A stretch of 64,000 bases of DNA from Bradyrhizobium sp. AUGA SZCCT0176 (lineage in GTDB: Bacteria; Pseudomonadota; Alphaproteobacteria; Rhizobiales; Xanthobacteraceae). Each line of letters begins with the position of its first letter. The stretch's first letter is position 1. Positions 43,510-52,515 of the stretch are shown in pieces. Location of the stretch: positions 186,001-250,000 of the forward strand of contig NZ_JAFCMB010000009.1 of NCBI RefSeq assembly GCF_018130145.1. The letters run 5' to 3'. The notes beneath the pieces are model-generated. The model had not been told where the DNA came from. It made no database searches and worked only from the letters and a program-made list of their open reading frames with translations. The position numbers and the translations under genes are program-made.

Positions 43510-44571
43510 TCAGTTCAACCGCAGCTCGGTGATGTGCCGCGGATCCGGCTTCAGCTCGCCCCGTTCGACGCGCATCACGATGTCGGTCAGCGCGGCATTG
43601 GCACGGCACGCAAGCCCGACCTTCTCGCCCTCATCAACCACAAAGCCGTTGATGAATTCGATCTCGGTGCGCCGGCCCTTCTGCATGTCCTGGCCCATCG
43701 AGGGACGTTGCCCTGATGCCGTGCGCTTGCCGTCCGCAAAACGCTGCTCGTCGCAGGCGCGCATCGCCGCCTCGTCACCCTCGCCGGCCAGCGCGATGGT
43801 CTCCGGCGCCAGATGCAGGATCTCTTCCAGCTGATAGCCATGCGCCTGGCCGACGCGAATGGCTTCGCTGCCGAGCCGGGTGGAGAAGCGGCGGATCGGC
43901 TCGCTTTCCAGCATCTGGCCGCCGGTCATGCCGGTGCAGGCGGAAAGCCCGTTGCCCATCGCATTGGCGACCAGCTTGGACCAGCGCTCGCCCCACAGAT
44001 TGCTGGTCACCTTGGCGCTGTCGGTGTAGCCGACCAGGCGGCAGATTTCCTCCGCCCGTGGCGTGATGCGGCCGTGCACTTCGCCGGCGCGAAATACCGT
44101 GTGCGCGGCACCGTGCTTGCCGGCGCCGCGGTGGATGTGGCCGGGCTCCGGCAAATTGACCGTGATGCTGCTGGCGATGCAGCCGAGCGTCTTGCCCCAG
44201 CCGACGATGCCGGCGATGGTTTCTTCATTCATGCAGTTCTGCAGTGACACGACATAGCCGTCCGGTGCCAGATATTGCCGAATCAGCATGGTGGCCCAGG
44301 CGGTGTCGTAGGATTTCATGCAGACGAAGGCGATGTCGACCGGCGCCTCCTTCGCAAGCTGCTGCGCGTCCGTGACGTGCAGCGCGCGCACCGGAACCGA
44401 GAACTCCGGAACATCCATCGCGTGGGTGACGCGCAGGCCGTGCTTTCGCATATGCTCGACATGCTCGGGCCAGGGATCGATGAACGTCACGTCCTCGCCC
44501 GCCTGCACCATGTGGGCGCCGGCATATCCGCCGACGGCGCCGGCTCCGACGATCGCTATCTTCTTGCCCAT
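43510..44571 (-). CDS. Ketopantoate reductase-like (ApbA/PanE family) dehydrogenase, 353 aa
   Basis: NADP-binding start KKIAIVGAGAVGGYAGAHMV, then the family NCMNEETIAGIVG block and the Lys in LWGERWSKLVANAMGNGLSA near residue 190, and the C-terminal MGQDMQKGRRTEIEFINGFV piece. PanE makes pantoate, but many members reduce other 2-oxoacids. The real start is the ATG at 44571 behind GGGGAAAGC; a 343-codon upstream continuation in frame is not coding. Divergent from garD, which opens 195 bases away, so a sugar-acid or 2-oxoacid role is possible. Confidence 0.88.
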   Translation of the reverse strand: MGKKIAIVGAGAVGGYAGAHMVQAGEDVTFIDPWPEHVEHMRKHGLRVTHAMDVPEFSVPVRALHVTDAQQLAKEAPVDIAFVCMKSYDTAWATMLIRQYLAPDGYVVSLQNCMNEETIAGIVGWGKTLGCIASSITVNLPEPGHIHRGAGKHGAAHTVFRAGEVHGRITPRAEEICRLVGYTDSAKVTSNLWGERWSKLVANAMGNGLSACTGMTGGQMLESEPIRRFSTRLGSEAIRVGQAHGYQLEEILHLAPETIALAGEGDEAAMRACDEQRFADGKRTASGQRPSMGQDMQKGRRTEIEFINGFVVDEGEKVGLACRANAALTDIVMRVERGELKPDPRHITELRLN

Positions 44572-44766
44572 GCTTTCCCCTTCGTTTTCTCTTTTTCTTA
44601 CTGGCGAGGCTAGCGCACCGGAAGGCCTCCCCACAATGGCCGAACGCATGCGGCAGCCGAGCGCCGCTATGACGTCATGGTGCATGAGTTTCATATATTC
44701 CCCAAAACCGCCTATACTCGCCCGAGTCTGGCGCTGGATGCGACGGGTGCAACAAGGAGATTTTTC

Positions 44767-46311
44767 GTGACGGGAATTGCGACGCCGCAGGCCTTTGAGC
44801 CGCGCTACATCCGGCTCGACCCCAACGACAATGTCGCGATCGTGGTCAACGATCTTGGGCTGCCGGCGAAGAGCCGGTTTGCCTGCGGTCTCGAGCTGCG
44901 CACCTTCGTGCCGCAGGGCCACAAGGTGGCGCTGTCGGACATTGCGCCGGGCGCGCCGATCCGCCGCTACAACGAGGTGATCGGCACCGCGGCACGGCCG
45001 ATCCTGGCCGGGGAATGGGTCGACGAGGCGCGCATCGACATGCCGACGCCGCCCGAACTCGACAGGCTCGAACTCGCCACCGCCGTCCCTGCCCCGCAGG
45101 CCCCGCTTGAAGGCTATACGTTCGAAGGCTTTCGCAATCCCGACGGTTCGGTTGGCACCAAGAACGTGCTGGCGATCTCGACCAGTGTGCAATGCGTCGC
45201 CGGCACGCTGCAGTTTGCGATCAAGCGCATCAAGGCCGAACTGCTGCCGAAATATCCCAATGTCGATGACGTCGTCGGGCTGACGCATAATTACGGCTGC
45301 GGCGTCGCGATCAATGCGCCGCTGGCGATCGTGCCGATACGCACCCTGCAGAACCTGGCGTTGAACCCGAATTTCGGCGGCGAAGTCATGGTGGTCGGCC
45401 TCGGCTGCGAAAAGCTCGTGCCCGAGCGGCTGCTCCCGGAAGGAACAGACAGCAGCGTGGTGCGGATGCAGGACGAAGCGTTCGACGGGTTTGGCGCCAT
45501 CGTCGACGCCGTCATGGAAATGGCGGACGCGCGGCTTGCCGTGCTCAATGCGCGCCGCCGCGAAACCTGCCCCGCCTCCGACCTCGTGATCGGCCTGCAA
45601 TGCGGCGGCTCGGACGCCTTTTCCGGGGTGACCGCCAATCCTGCGCTCGGCTTCGCTGCCGATCTATTGGTGCGTGCCGGCGCCGCCGTGATGTTTTCCG
45701 AAGTCACGGAAGTGCGCGACGCCATTCATCTGTTGACGCGGCGCGCCGCCAATGAGGACGTCGGCCGCGCGCTGATCCGCGAAATGGACTGGTATGACGG
45801 CTATCTCGCCAAGGGCGACGCCGACCGCAGCGCCAACACCACGCCCGGCAACAAGAAGGGCGGGCTCGCCAATATCGTGGAGAAGTCACTCGGCTCGATC
45901 GTCAAGTCCGGCACCAGCGCCATCGTCGACGTACTGGCGCCGGGCGAGCGTGTGCGAACCAAAGGCATGATCTTCGCGGCCACGCCCGCCAGCGACTTCA
46001 TCTGCGGCACGCTGCAGCTTGCGTCGGGAATGACGTTGCAGGTGTTCACGACCGGCCGCGGCACGCCCTATGGCCTCGCTGCCGCCCCGGTCATCAAGGT
46101 ATCGACGCGCACCGAACTGGCGCGGCGCTGGAAGGACCTCATCGACTTCGACGCCGGCCGCATCGCCACCGGCGAAGCGACGATCGAGGAAACCGGCTGG
46201 GACCTGTTCCGCCTGATCCTCGACGTCGCGAGCGGCCGCACCAAGGTGTGGTCCGACCGTTGGGGCATTCACAACGATCTCACGCTGTTCACGCCGGGAC
46301 CGGTGACCTGA
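44767..46311 (+). CDS. garD: Galactarate dehydratase (GarD/UxaA family), 514 aa
   Basis: Iron-dependent dehydratase of galactarate (or a similar aldarate/altronate) giving a 4-deoxy-5-keto acid. N-terminal SAF-like part (residues 10-105: DNVAIVVNDLGLPAKSRF, LRTFVPQGHKVALSDIAPG) and the C-terminal UxaA part with GLTHNYGCGVAINAP, EVMVVGLGCEKL, GLQCGGSDAFSGVTANP and NTTPGNKKGGLANIVEKSLG. Its wording is close to E. coli GarD from end to end. It starts with GTG after AAGGAG. The aldarate product needs an aldolase; dgoA-like and dgoK-like genes lie 2-4 kb away but on the other strand. Confidence 0.9.
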   Translation: MTGIATPQAFEPRYIRLDPNDNVAIVVNDLGLPAKSRFACGLELRTFVPQGHKVALSDIAPGAPIRRYNEVIGTAARPILAGEWVDEARIDMPTPPELDRLELATAVPAPQAPLEGYTFEGFRNPDGSVGTKNVLAISTSVQCVAGTLQFAIKRIKAELLPKYPNVDDVVGLTHNYGCGVAINAPLAIVPIRTLQNLALNPNFGGEVMVVGLGCEKLVPERLLPEGTDSSVVRMQDEAFDGFGAIVDAVMEMADARLAVLNARRRETCPASDLVIGLQCGGSDAFSGVTANPALGFAADLLVRAGAAVMFSEVTEVRDAIHLLTRRAANEDVGRALIREMDWYDGYLAKGDADRSANTTPGNKKGGLANIVEKSLGSIVKSGTSAIVDVLAPGERVRTKGMIFAATPASDFICGTLQLASGMTLQVFTTGRGTPYGLAAAPVIKVSTRTELARRWKDLIDFDAGRIATGEATIEETGWDLFRLILDVASGRTKVWSDRWGIHNDLTLFTPGPVT

Positions 46312-46359
46312 GGCGCGTCCACTTCGTCGCAAGTTGCCATTAGGCCTGCGTTAACCATT

Positions 46360-46408
46360 GCGCCGGGCGATTGCGCCTGGCTCGCGATTGGGCCGTTGCG
46401 CCCGGCGC
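46360..46408 (+). terminator. Hairpin after garD
   Basis: Perfect 10-bp stem GCGCCGGGCG / CGCCCGGCGC around a 29-base loop, 50 bases beyond the garD stop and followed by TTCAAATC. The rest of the gene-free stretch 46312-46632 shows nothing else that I can name. Confidence 0.5.
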
Positions 46409-46632
46409 TTCAAATCATGCGATTTAAGCGAACATTACGGAATCTAGCATAGGCAAAAGGGCAGCGCGCATTGGTCGGCGTCATTGAGGAGCCCTGTTTT
46501 GCAGCCCTTCCCGAGAGTTACTGGCCGCCATTATTTGCAATTTTCGTATTGGCTTCCGTCGCGCTGTCCTACCATTGCAGTGGAACAGCGAGAGCGCCTG
46601 AATCGCATGCGTGACGCGCAAGGGATCTAGCC

Positions 46633-48366
46633 ATGAATGCGGACAGCGTTGACGTGCTGGGTGTTCGACAAAGGAGAATGTTGCCGCGATCTCGCTGGCT
46701 CGCTCTGCTGGGACTGGGTTTTGCGTTTGTACTTATTGTGCCATGGCTGCAACGAGCCCTCTGGTTGACACCATGTCCTGGCCGGATCGCGGGCGACTGC
46801 GCAGGTGAGTTGGACGACCTGCGCTGGACGTTCGCCATCGAAACCGGGCTCTGCATCGGTGTCATTGTGATCGGCGCAGCAATCAGCTCTGTTGGCGAGG
46901 TTGGTCGAATAACCGGGAAGATCGTTTCCTGGATCGGGACACGGACGAATTGGTGCATATCCGTGACCGTCATCGCCGCGCTGCTGCTGCCGTTGGCAGT
47001 GGCCTACTTCATCCTGGACCGGTTTCCGAATTCCGGCGACGAGGACTGCTATCTGTTTCAGGCGCGCGCGTTTGCTGGATTTCGATTGTGGGAAGCCCCG
47101 CCAATCCTGGGGACGGATTTGATCCCGTTCCGCACCTATCTCTTCGAATCCAAATGGGTCAGCCAGTCCCCACCGGCATGGCCGATGGTGCTCTCGGCAG
47201 GGATGCTGCTGGGAATACCGCCATGGACGGTAAATGCCTTGCTGGGTGGAGGCAGCGTCGTGGCGCTTGCCGCGTTTTGCCGGCGTGTCGGTAATCCATC
47301 CGCGGCTGTCGTTGCGGCGGCGCTTTTTGCGCTGACCCCGTTCTACGTCATGAACGCGGCTTCGTATTTTCCGCACGTCCTCTCGTCACTGCTGATCCTG
47401 TCGTTCTGCCTCTGCCTGCTGCCGGATGGTGAGACTCCGCGGGGGCACAGGCTGGTCGCGGCGGGAGCCATCGTCGGTTTGCTGGGGGCGACACGCTATT
47501 TCGACGTGTTGCCGCTGATTCCGGCGACGCTGTTGTGGTTGACCCGGCAGCGGCGGAACGCATGGCCGCGCCTGATCGGACTTCTGGCGGCAGGACTTAT
47601 CCCGGTACTGCTGCTGCTGATGCTCTATCATTATCTGATCACCGGCAGCCCGTTCCGCACCGCATATTACGTCATCAACACGCCGGAAGTATCCAATATT
47701 TTCGTAAGCCTCGACCCCTTGCGGATCTTCAATGGGGTGGCGATAACCGCGGGTCGCCTGATCGAACTTGCGTTGTGGACGTCGCCGGTTTTGCTGATCG
47801 TGTATTGTTGTTGCCTCGTACTCAAATTCAAGGACCGCAAGGTCGCCTATTACGATCTGATTTTTCCGGGCTTCGTGCTGGCCTATGTGATTTACGCCGA
47901 TTTCGGCGGCAACCGCTATGGTCCTCGCTTTTACTTCGATGCGTTCCCTCTGATGATGGTCACCATCGTTTCGGCGCTCCCTTCAGTCACCGCGAGACTG
48001 GAGCGGTCGACGGATCGCGCGATGCTGCCGCTCGCTCCGATTGCCTGCGTGCTGTATCTAGTTGGCATCTGGCCGCTGGTGCTGACGGCCTTCCAGTTCC
48101 AGGTGTTTTCGCGCCAGGAGCCGTTTCGGTTGGTGCAGCAAGCCGTGACCGGGAAGGCGATCGTCATTCACGACACCTCCAGCGGCCTCGGCATGCATGA
48201 TTGGGACCTCGTGCGCAATCCGCCATCCATGGACGCGGCCATTCTTCATGCCCGTGTGGGGACCGATGTCGGCGCGCTGCGCAAAGCGTTCCCCGACCGG
48301 TCGATCTGGCGCTACAGTCGCCACGATCCAAAGCAGCCTGGTCAGCTGATTCGTGTCACGCCGTAG
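46633..48366 (+). CDS. Polytopic GT-C-type glycosyltransferase-like membrane protein, 577 aa
   Basis: About 11-12 hydrophobic segments across the first 480 residues and a short soluble C-terminus. After the third helix an acidic motif on the outer face reads FPNSGDEDCYLFQARAF near residue 135, like the DD/DE motif of PMT/ArnT-type (GT-C) glycosyltransferases. A later loop (FGGNRYGPRFYF) also resembles that group. Substrate unknown; relatives use lipid-linked sugars. Base use is more relaxed than in neighbours, and it is a lone gene between sugar-acid genes, so it may be a recent arrival. Confidence 0.68.
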   Translation: MNADSVDVLGVRQRRMLPRSRWLALLGLGFAFVLIVPWLQRALWLTPCPGRIAGDCAGELDDLRWTFAIETGLCIGVIVIGAAISSVGEVGRITGKIVSWIGTRTNWCISVTVIAALLLPLAVAYFILDRFPNSGDEDCYLFQARAFAGFRLWEAPPILGTDLIPFRTYLFESKWVSQSPPAWPMVLSAGMLLGIPPWTVNALLGGGSVVALAAFCRRVGNPSAAVVAAALFALTPFYVMNAASYFPHVLSSLLILSFCLCLLPDGETPRGHRLVAAGAIVGLLGATRYFDVLPLIPATLLWLTRQRRNAWPRLIGLLAAGLIPVLLLLMLYHYLITGSPFRTAYYVINTPEVSNIFVSLDPLRIFNGVAITAGRLIELALWTSPVLLIVYCCCLVLKFKDRKVAYYDLIFPGFVLAYVIYADFGGNRYGPRFYFDAFPLMMVTIVSALPSVTARLERSTDRAMLPLAPIACVLYLVGIWPLVLTAFQFQVFSRQEPFRLVQQAVTGKAIVIHDTSSGLGMHDWDLVRNPPSMDAAILHARVGTDVGALRKAFPDRSIWRYSRHDPKQPGQLIRVTP

Positions 48367-48497
48367 TTGCCTCTGGGTTCTGTCCCGGAAATTCGCTGAC
48401 AAAGTCGCGCGCGTTACTGAAGGATGGAGTCGGCGGTGGCGATCCACACGGATGGCGCGTTGGGCGATGAGGGCGAAGCCCGGAGCCGTTCGCTGAA

Positions 48498-49136
48498 TTA
48501 TTTCTGTTCCCGCATCGCCAAATCGTACGCGCGGATCGTCGCCTTGGCGCGTTCTGCAACTTCGGCTGCGGTCATTCCCGGCTTGTAAAGGCTGGTGCCG
48601 AGACCGAACGCGTGAATGCCGGCTTTGGTGTACTCCGCAAAATTCTTGTCGGAGATCCCGCCGACGGCAGCGATCATCAGACCTGCGGGAAGAACGGCAC
48701 GTATCGCCGTGATGCCCGACGCGCCAAGGACGCCGGCCGGAAAGAATTTCAGCGCGGAAGCCCCTGCCTTCGCCGCCAGCAGCGCCTCCGTCGCGGTAAA
48801 CACACCGGGCATCGTGACCATGCCGCGGTCCCAGGCGGCGGCGATGACATCAGGGTCGACGTTGGGGGACACCATCAGCCGCCCGCCGACGTCATGAAGC
48901 CGCTCGACATCCTCTGATGTCAGCACGGTACCCGCACCGATCAGGATATCGGCGGGGGATTTCTTGACCGCGATCTCGATGGAGCGGAACGGATCCGGGG
49001 AGTTGAGTGGAATCTCAATCGCCGTCATGCCGTGTTCGATCAACACGTCGACGATGCCCTCGGCCTCTTCGGGCTTCACGCCGCGCAGGATCGCGACGAG
49101 CGGACGCTTCATCGGCGGGAATGGAACAGGGGTCAC
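48498..49136 (-). CDS. dgoA: 2-dehydro-3-deoxy-6-phosphogalactonate aldolase, 212 aa
   Basis: KDPG/KDPGal aldolase family: cleaves 2-dehydro-3-deoxy-6-phosphogalactonate to pyruvate and glyceraldehyde-3-phosphate. Conserved text: VAILRGVKPEEAEGIVDVLI, IEIPLNSPDPFRSI, ILIGAGTVLT, MVTMPGVFTATEALLAAKAG, and the Schiff-base Lys in SALKFFPAGVLG. I chose the GTG at 49136 because GAAGGAT lies just ahead; the ATG eight codons later is an alternative. It lies 13 bases after dgoK in the same operon. Confidence 0.9.
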   Translation of the reverse strand: MTPVPFPPMKRPLVAILRGVKPEEAEGIVDVLIEHGMTAIEIPLNSPDPFRSIEIAVKKSPADILIGAGTVLTSEDVERLHDVGGRLMVSPNVDPDVIAAAWDRGMVTMPGVFTATEALLAAKAGASALKFFPAGVLGASGITAIRAVLPAGLMIAAVGGISDKNFAEYTKAGIHAFGLGTSLYKPGMTAAEVAERAKATIRAYDLAMREQK

Positions 49137-49149
49137 GCGTTTGATCCTT

Positions 49150-50073
49150 CTATAAAGTCCAGATGGACGTGGCAGCCAAGGACTTGGCAGCCAAGGCAAG
49201 ACCGCGTCGGACCGCATCATCGGAATCGATGGATTGGACCGCAACGGAAAGGCTGTCAAACGCCAATCGATACAGCGCCTCGAGCCTGCCGGACGCAACC
49301 AGGGTGATGTCGCGCCTCGACCGATCGCCAGCCAGTCCCGCCGACAGTTCGAGGCCGATCAGGGTTCCTGATATCTTCTCGCGAGCCGAGGCAGGACCGC
49401 CCCCGAATAGAAGCTGACCCGAGCGCACCTGGAACAACAAATTGGCCGCGAATGCAGGCGTCTCAAAGGCGGCAACGACAGCCGATTTGAAGGCCTGGGT
49501 ATCCACGGCTTCGTCCGCGTTCGCTACGGCTAGCGACAGGATCGTCCCTTGCGATACGGCGCTGAAGAGTTCGCCGGTCATGAATGTGGTGAAGCGTTCA
49601 ACGGTCCCACCACGCACGCTCGCCCATTTCGAATGGGTGCCGGGCATGCAGACCAGCGCTTCACCATCTGCACCGAGAGCACCGAGAAGTTGGGTTTCTT
49701 CGCCCCGCATCACGTCCGGCGCCTTGGGGTCGCGCTGCGCGATGCCTGGAAGGATGCGGATATCACGCGACTGTTCGGGAACCGGCACGGCACGCTGCAG
49801 GATGGATGTGAGGCTTGCCGGCGTGTCGAGATATCCCGCTTCAACCCAGCCCTGCCGGGCGCCCGCCATGCCGCAGATGACGACTGGCAGGTGATCGGCG
49901 GCACCGACGGCATCGAGATGCGACTGCAACACGCTGGCAAAACCGATCTTGGCGGCCGCCATCATGCCTTCATCGCTGCGTCGTTCCGCCAGCACGTCGC
50001 CGGAACGATCCATCAGCCAAAGCCGGAAGCTGCTGGTACCCCAATCGACGGCGACATAGGCGGCCTGGCTCAT
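49150..50073 (-). CDS. dgoK: 2-dehydro-3-deoxygalactonokinase, 307 aa
   Basis: Sugar-acid kinase of the ASKHA fold (DgoK): phosphorylates 2-dehydro-3-deoxygalactonate. Phosphate-1 motif VAVDWGTSSFRLWLMD at the start; middle text EETQLLGALGA, MPGTHSKWASVRGG and FTTFMTGELFSAVSQ; adenosine-type block LVASGRLEALYRLAF near the end. Its start overlaps the stop of the upstream molybdenum hydroxylase gene (ATGA), and dgoA follows 13 bases after it. A galactonate pathway is implied, but no galactonate dehydratase is visible here. Confidence 0.9.
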   Translation of the reverse strand: MSQAAYVAVDWGTSSFRLWLMDRSGDVLAERRSDEGMMAAAKIGFASVLQSHLDAVGAADHLPVVICGMAGARQGWVEAGYLDTPASLTSILQRAVPVPEQSRDIRILPGIAQRDPKAPDVMRGEETQLLGALGADGEALVCMPGTHSKWASVRGGTVERFTTFMTGELFSAVSQGTILSLAVANADEAVDTQAFKSAVVAAFETPAFAANLLFQVRSGQLLFGGGPASAREKISGTLIGLELSAGLAGDRSRRDITLVASGRLEALYRLAFDSLSVAVQSIDSDDAVRRGLALAAKSLAATSIWTL

Positions 50074-52403
50074 TTCGAAATCCGTCCTGATGTTCGTGCT
50101 TTCTGGATGGCGCTCCACACCAGATACGGCGTCGCCGGCATGTCCAGTTCATTGATACCGAGCGGGGACAAGGCGTCGAGCACGGCGTTCATGATGGTTT
50201 GCGGCGCGGCGATGCTGCCGGCCTGCCCGGTTCCCTTCACGCCCAGCGGATTAGACTTTGTTGGCGACGATTCATTCAGACCACCGGCGAAGCTCGGCAA
50301 ATCCTGCGCGCGCGGCAGCGTGTAGTCCATGAAGGAGCCGCTGAGCAGCTGCCCCTCGGGATCGAACACGATGTGCTCCAGCAGCGACTGTCCGATACCC
50401 TGCGCCACCCCGCCATGCACCTGGCTGAGCGCCACGCGCGGATTGATGAGGCGGCCGAAATCATCGACGATGGTGTAGCGATCGAGCCGCACGACGCCGG
50501 TGTCGGGATCGATCTCGACTTCCGCGACATGGCAACCGTTCGGAAAATTGTAGAGTTCGGAACTGTTGGTCGCGCTTCCCTCGAGCTCCGGCGTCAGTCC
50601 TTCCGGCAGATTGGCGGGATCCCGCGCGGCCTCGGCCACCTTGCCAATCTCGATGGCGCGCTCGGTGGATTTCACGACAAAGCGGCCATCGACGAACACC
50701 ACATGGTCGGCCGGGGCCTGCAGCAGATGCGCTGAAATCAGCCGTCCCTTCTCGATCAACTTCTCGATCGCCATGACAAGCGCGGTGCCGCCCATATGCA
50801 TCGAACGCGCGCCGCCATGGCCGTTGCCGCCCGGCAGAAAGTCCGTGTCGCCCTGCTGGAAGCGGAATGCATCGATCGGCAATCCCAGCAGGTCGGCCGC
50901 GACCTGCGGATAGGCGGTCTCATGACCCTGGCCGTTGGACTGCGTACCGACCGCCAGCGACACCGTGCCGTCGGCCTCGAACGCGGCCCGCGCCATTTCC
51001 AACGGCACACCGCGGGACGTTTCGAGGAAGCAGGCAATCCCGAGGCCGCGCAGCAGGCCGGCCTTGTCAGATTGCTTGCGTCGCTTGCGAAAACCGTCTC
51101 GGTCGGCAAGCGCGATCGCGTCGTCCAGATTGGCCTTGAAGCGGCCGCCGTCGATCTTCATGCCCATCGCGCTACGATGCGGAAACCTGCTGACGATGTT
51201 GCGGCGGCGCAACTTGACGGCATCGATCCCGGTTTTGATCGATGCAAGATTCACCAGCCGCTCGATCAGATAATTGGCTTCGGGCTTGCCGGCGCCGCGA
51301 TAGGCGTCGATCGGCGGCGTGTTGGTGAAAGCGCCGCGCACTTCGTAAAACACCGAGGGGATGTCATAGACGCCGCCGATCGCGCTGCCGGCCGCGTTGG
51401 TGGAGCTGATCGGGCCGCTGGTCGACAGGTACGCGCCCATATTGGCGACCGCCTTCACTTCCAACGCAAGAAACCGGCCATCGGTGTCGAGCGCGAGTCG
51501 CGCGCGGGAAAAGAAATCGCGGCCATGCGCCGAGCTGACGAAATCTTCTGATCGTTCGCAGACCCAGCGCACCGGGCGGCCGAGCTTCCTTGCCGCCCAC
51601 AGCACCAGCACATATTCGGGATAGACGTAGTTCTTCATCCCAAAACCGCCACCGACGTCAGGCACCACCACGCGCAAGCGCTCGAGCGGAATCTTGAAGA
51701 CGGCGCTAGCTAGCACCTTGCGGGTGTCGTGGACGGCCTGACCGGTCACCGACAGCAGAAACTGATCCGTCTTGCGATCATGAAAACCGATCGCGGCGCG
51801 CGTCTCCAGCGGTGCTGCCACGACGCGGTTGTTGAACAGGTCGCATTCGACGATATGCGTAGCCTGCACCATCGCCGCGGCAACAGCTGCCGCGTCGCCC
51901 CTATGGAACAGGAAGGCGGAATTGCCCGGCGCCTCCTTCCATAGCAGTGGGGCGTCCGGCTTGAGCGCCGCGGTCGCCATGGTGACGCAGGGCCTGGGCT
52001 CATAGGCGATGTCGACCGCTTCGGCGGCCGCCACCGCCGCCTCCAGCGTCTCTGCGACAATCAGGACGACGGGATCGCCGACATGCCGCACGACATCACG
52101 GGCCAGCGCGGGGCGCGGCGGCGCGATGATCGGCTCGACCGCATCAATTGCCGTGACGCAAGGCAACTCGCCGATGCCGTCCGCCGCGAGGTCGGCTTCG
52201 GAAAGCACCGCCACGACGCCGGGGAGCGCACGGGCAACGTCCAGACTAATCCGGGTAATTCGTGCGAAGGCGTGCGGCGAGCGGACCACATGGGCGTGCA
52301 GCACATCAGCCACGTGATCATTGGCGACGTAGGTCCCGCGCCCGGTGAGGAAGCGATGATCCTCCAGCCGGTTCAGGGACTTGCCTTGATAACGCTCGCG
52401 CAA
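50070..52403 (-). CDS. Molybdenum hydroxylase (xanthine dehydrogenase family) large subunit, 777 aa
   Basis: Molybdopterin-cytosine-dinucleotide-binding large subunit (CoxL/XdhB type). Pieces: LNRLEDHRFLTGRGTYVAND, GGGFGMKNYVYPEYVLVLWA, AYRGAGKPEANYLIERLV, and VGTQSNGQGHETAYPQVAAD. In most members the active-site Glu lies in a GVGExG loop; here the loop reads GVKGTGQAGSIAAP (near residue 727), Gln in that place. The best start is a TTG at 52403, which follows AAGGAGG by seven bases; a longer in-frame ATG exists at 52430. No FeS or FAD subunit gene adjoins, so partners must be elsewhere. First gene of the operon with dgoK and dgoA. Confidence 0.86.
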   Translation of the reverse strand: MRERYQGKSLNRLEDHRFLTGRGTYVANDHVADVLHAHVVRSPHAFARITRISLDVARALPGVVAVLSEADLAADGIGELPCVTAIDAVEPIIAPPRPALARDVVRHVGDPVVLIVAETLEAAVAAAEAVDIAYEPRPCVTMATAALKPDAPLLWKEAPGNSAFLFHRGDAAAVAAAMVQATHIVECDLFNNRVVAAPLETRAAIGFHDRKTDQFLLSVTGQAVHDTRKVLASAVFKIPLERLRVVVPDVGGGFGMKNYVYPEYVLVLWAARKLGRPVRWVCERSEDFVSSAHGRDFFSRARLALDTDGRFLALEVKAVANMGAYLSTSGPISSTNAAGSAIGGVYDIPSVFYEVRGAFTNTPPIDAYRGAGKPEANYLIERLVNLASIKTGIDAVKLRRRNIVSRFPHRSAMGMKIDGGRFKANLDDAIALADRDGFRKRRKQSDKAGLLRGLGIACFLETSRGVPLEMARAAFEADGTVSLAVGTQSNGQGHETAYPQVAADLLGLPIDAFRFQQGDTDFLPGGNGHGGARSMHMGGTALVMAIEKLIEKGRLISAHLLQAPADHVVFVDGRFVVKSTERAIEIGKVAEAARDPANLPEGLTPELEGSATNSSELYNFPNGCHVAEVEIDPDTGVVRLDRYTIVDDFGRLINPRVALSQVHGGVAQGIGQSLLEHIVFDPEGQLLSGSFMDYTLPRAQDLPSFAGGLNESSPTKSNPLGVKGTGQAGSIAAPQTIMNAVLDALSPLGINELDMPATPYLVWSAIQKARTSGRISK

Positions 52404-52515
52404 CCGCTCACCTCCTTGCCGAAACACCAAGGGTTATATTGGGCGCTTGCGGGGACCGCCACCCTCCTTGCCCCGTCGAATTTGCGTTGCGGACCTGTCG
52501 AGCACTTCGCGCGCT

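Noticed and set aside
44572..45600. The N-terminal extension of the ketopantoate reductase-like gene
   Set aside because: 343 upstream in-frame codons are antisense to garD and lack family text; the ATG at 44571 has a ribosome site and starts at the Rossmann motif.
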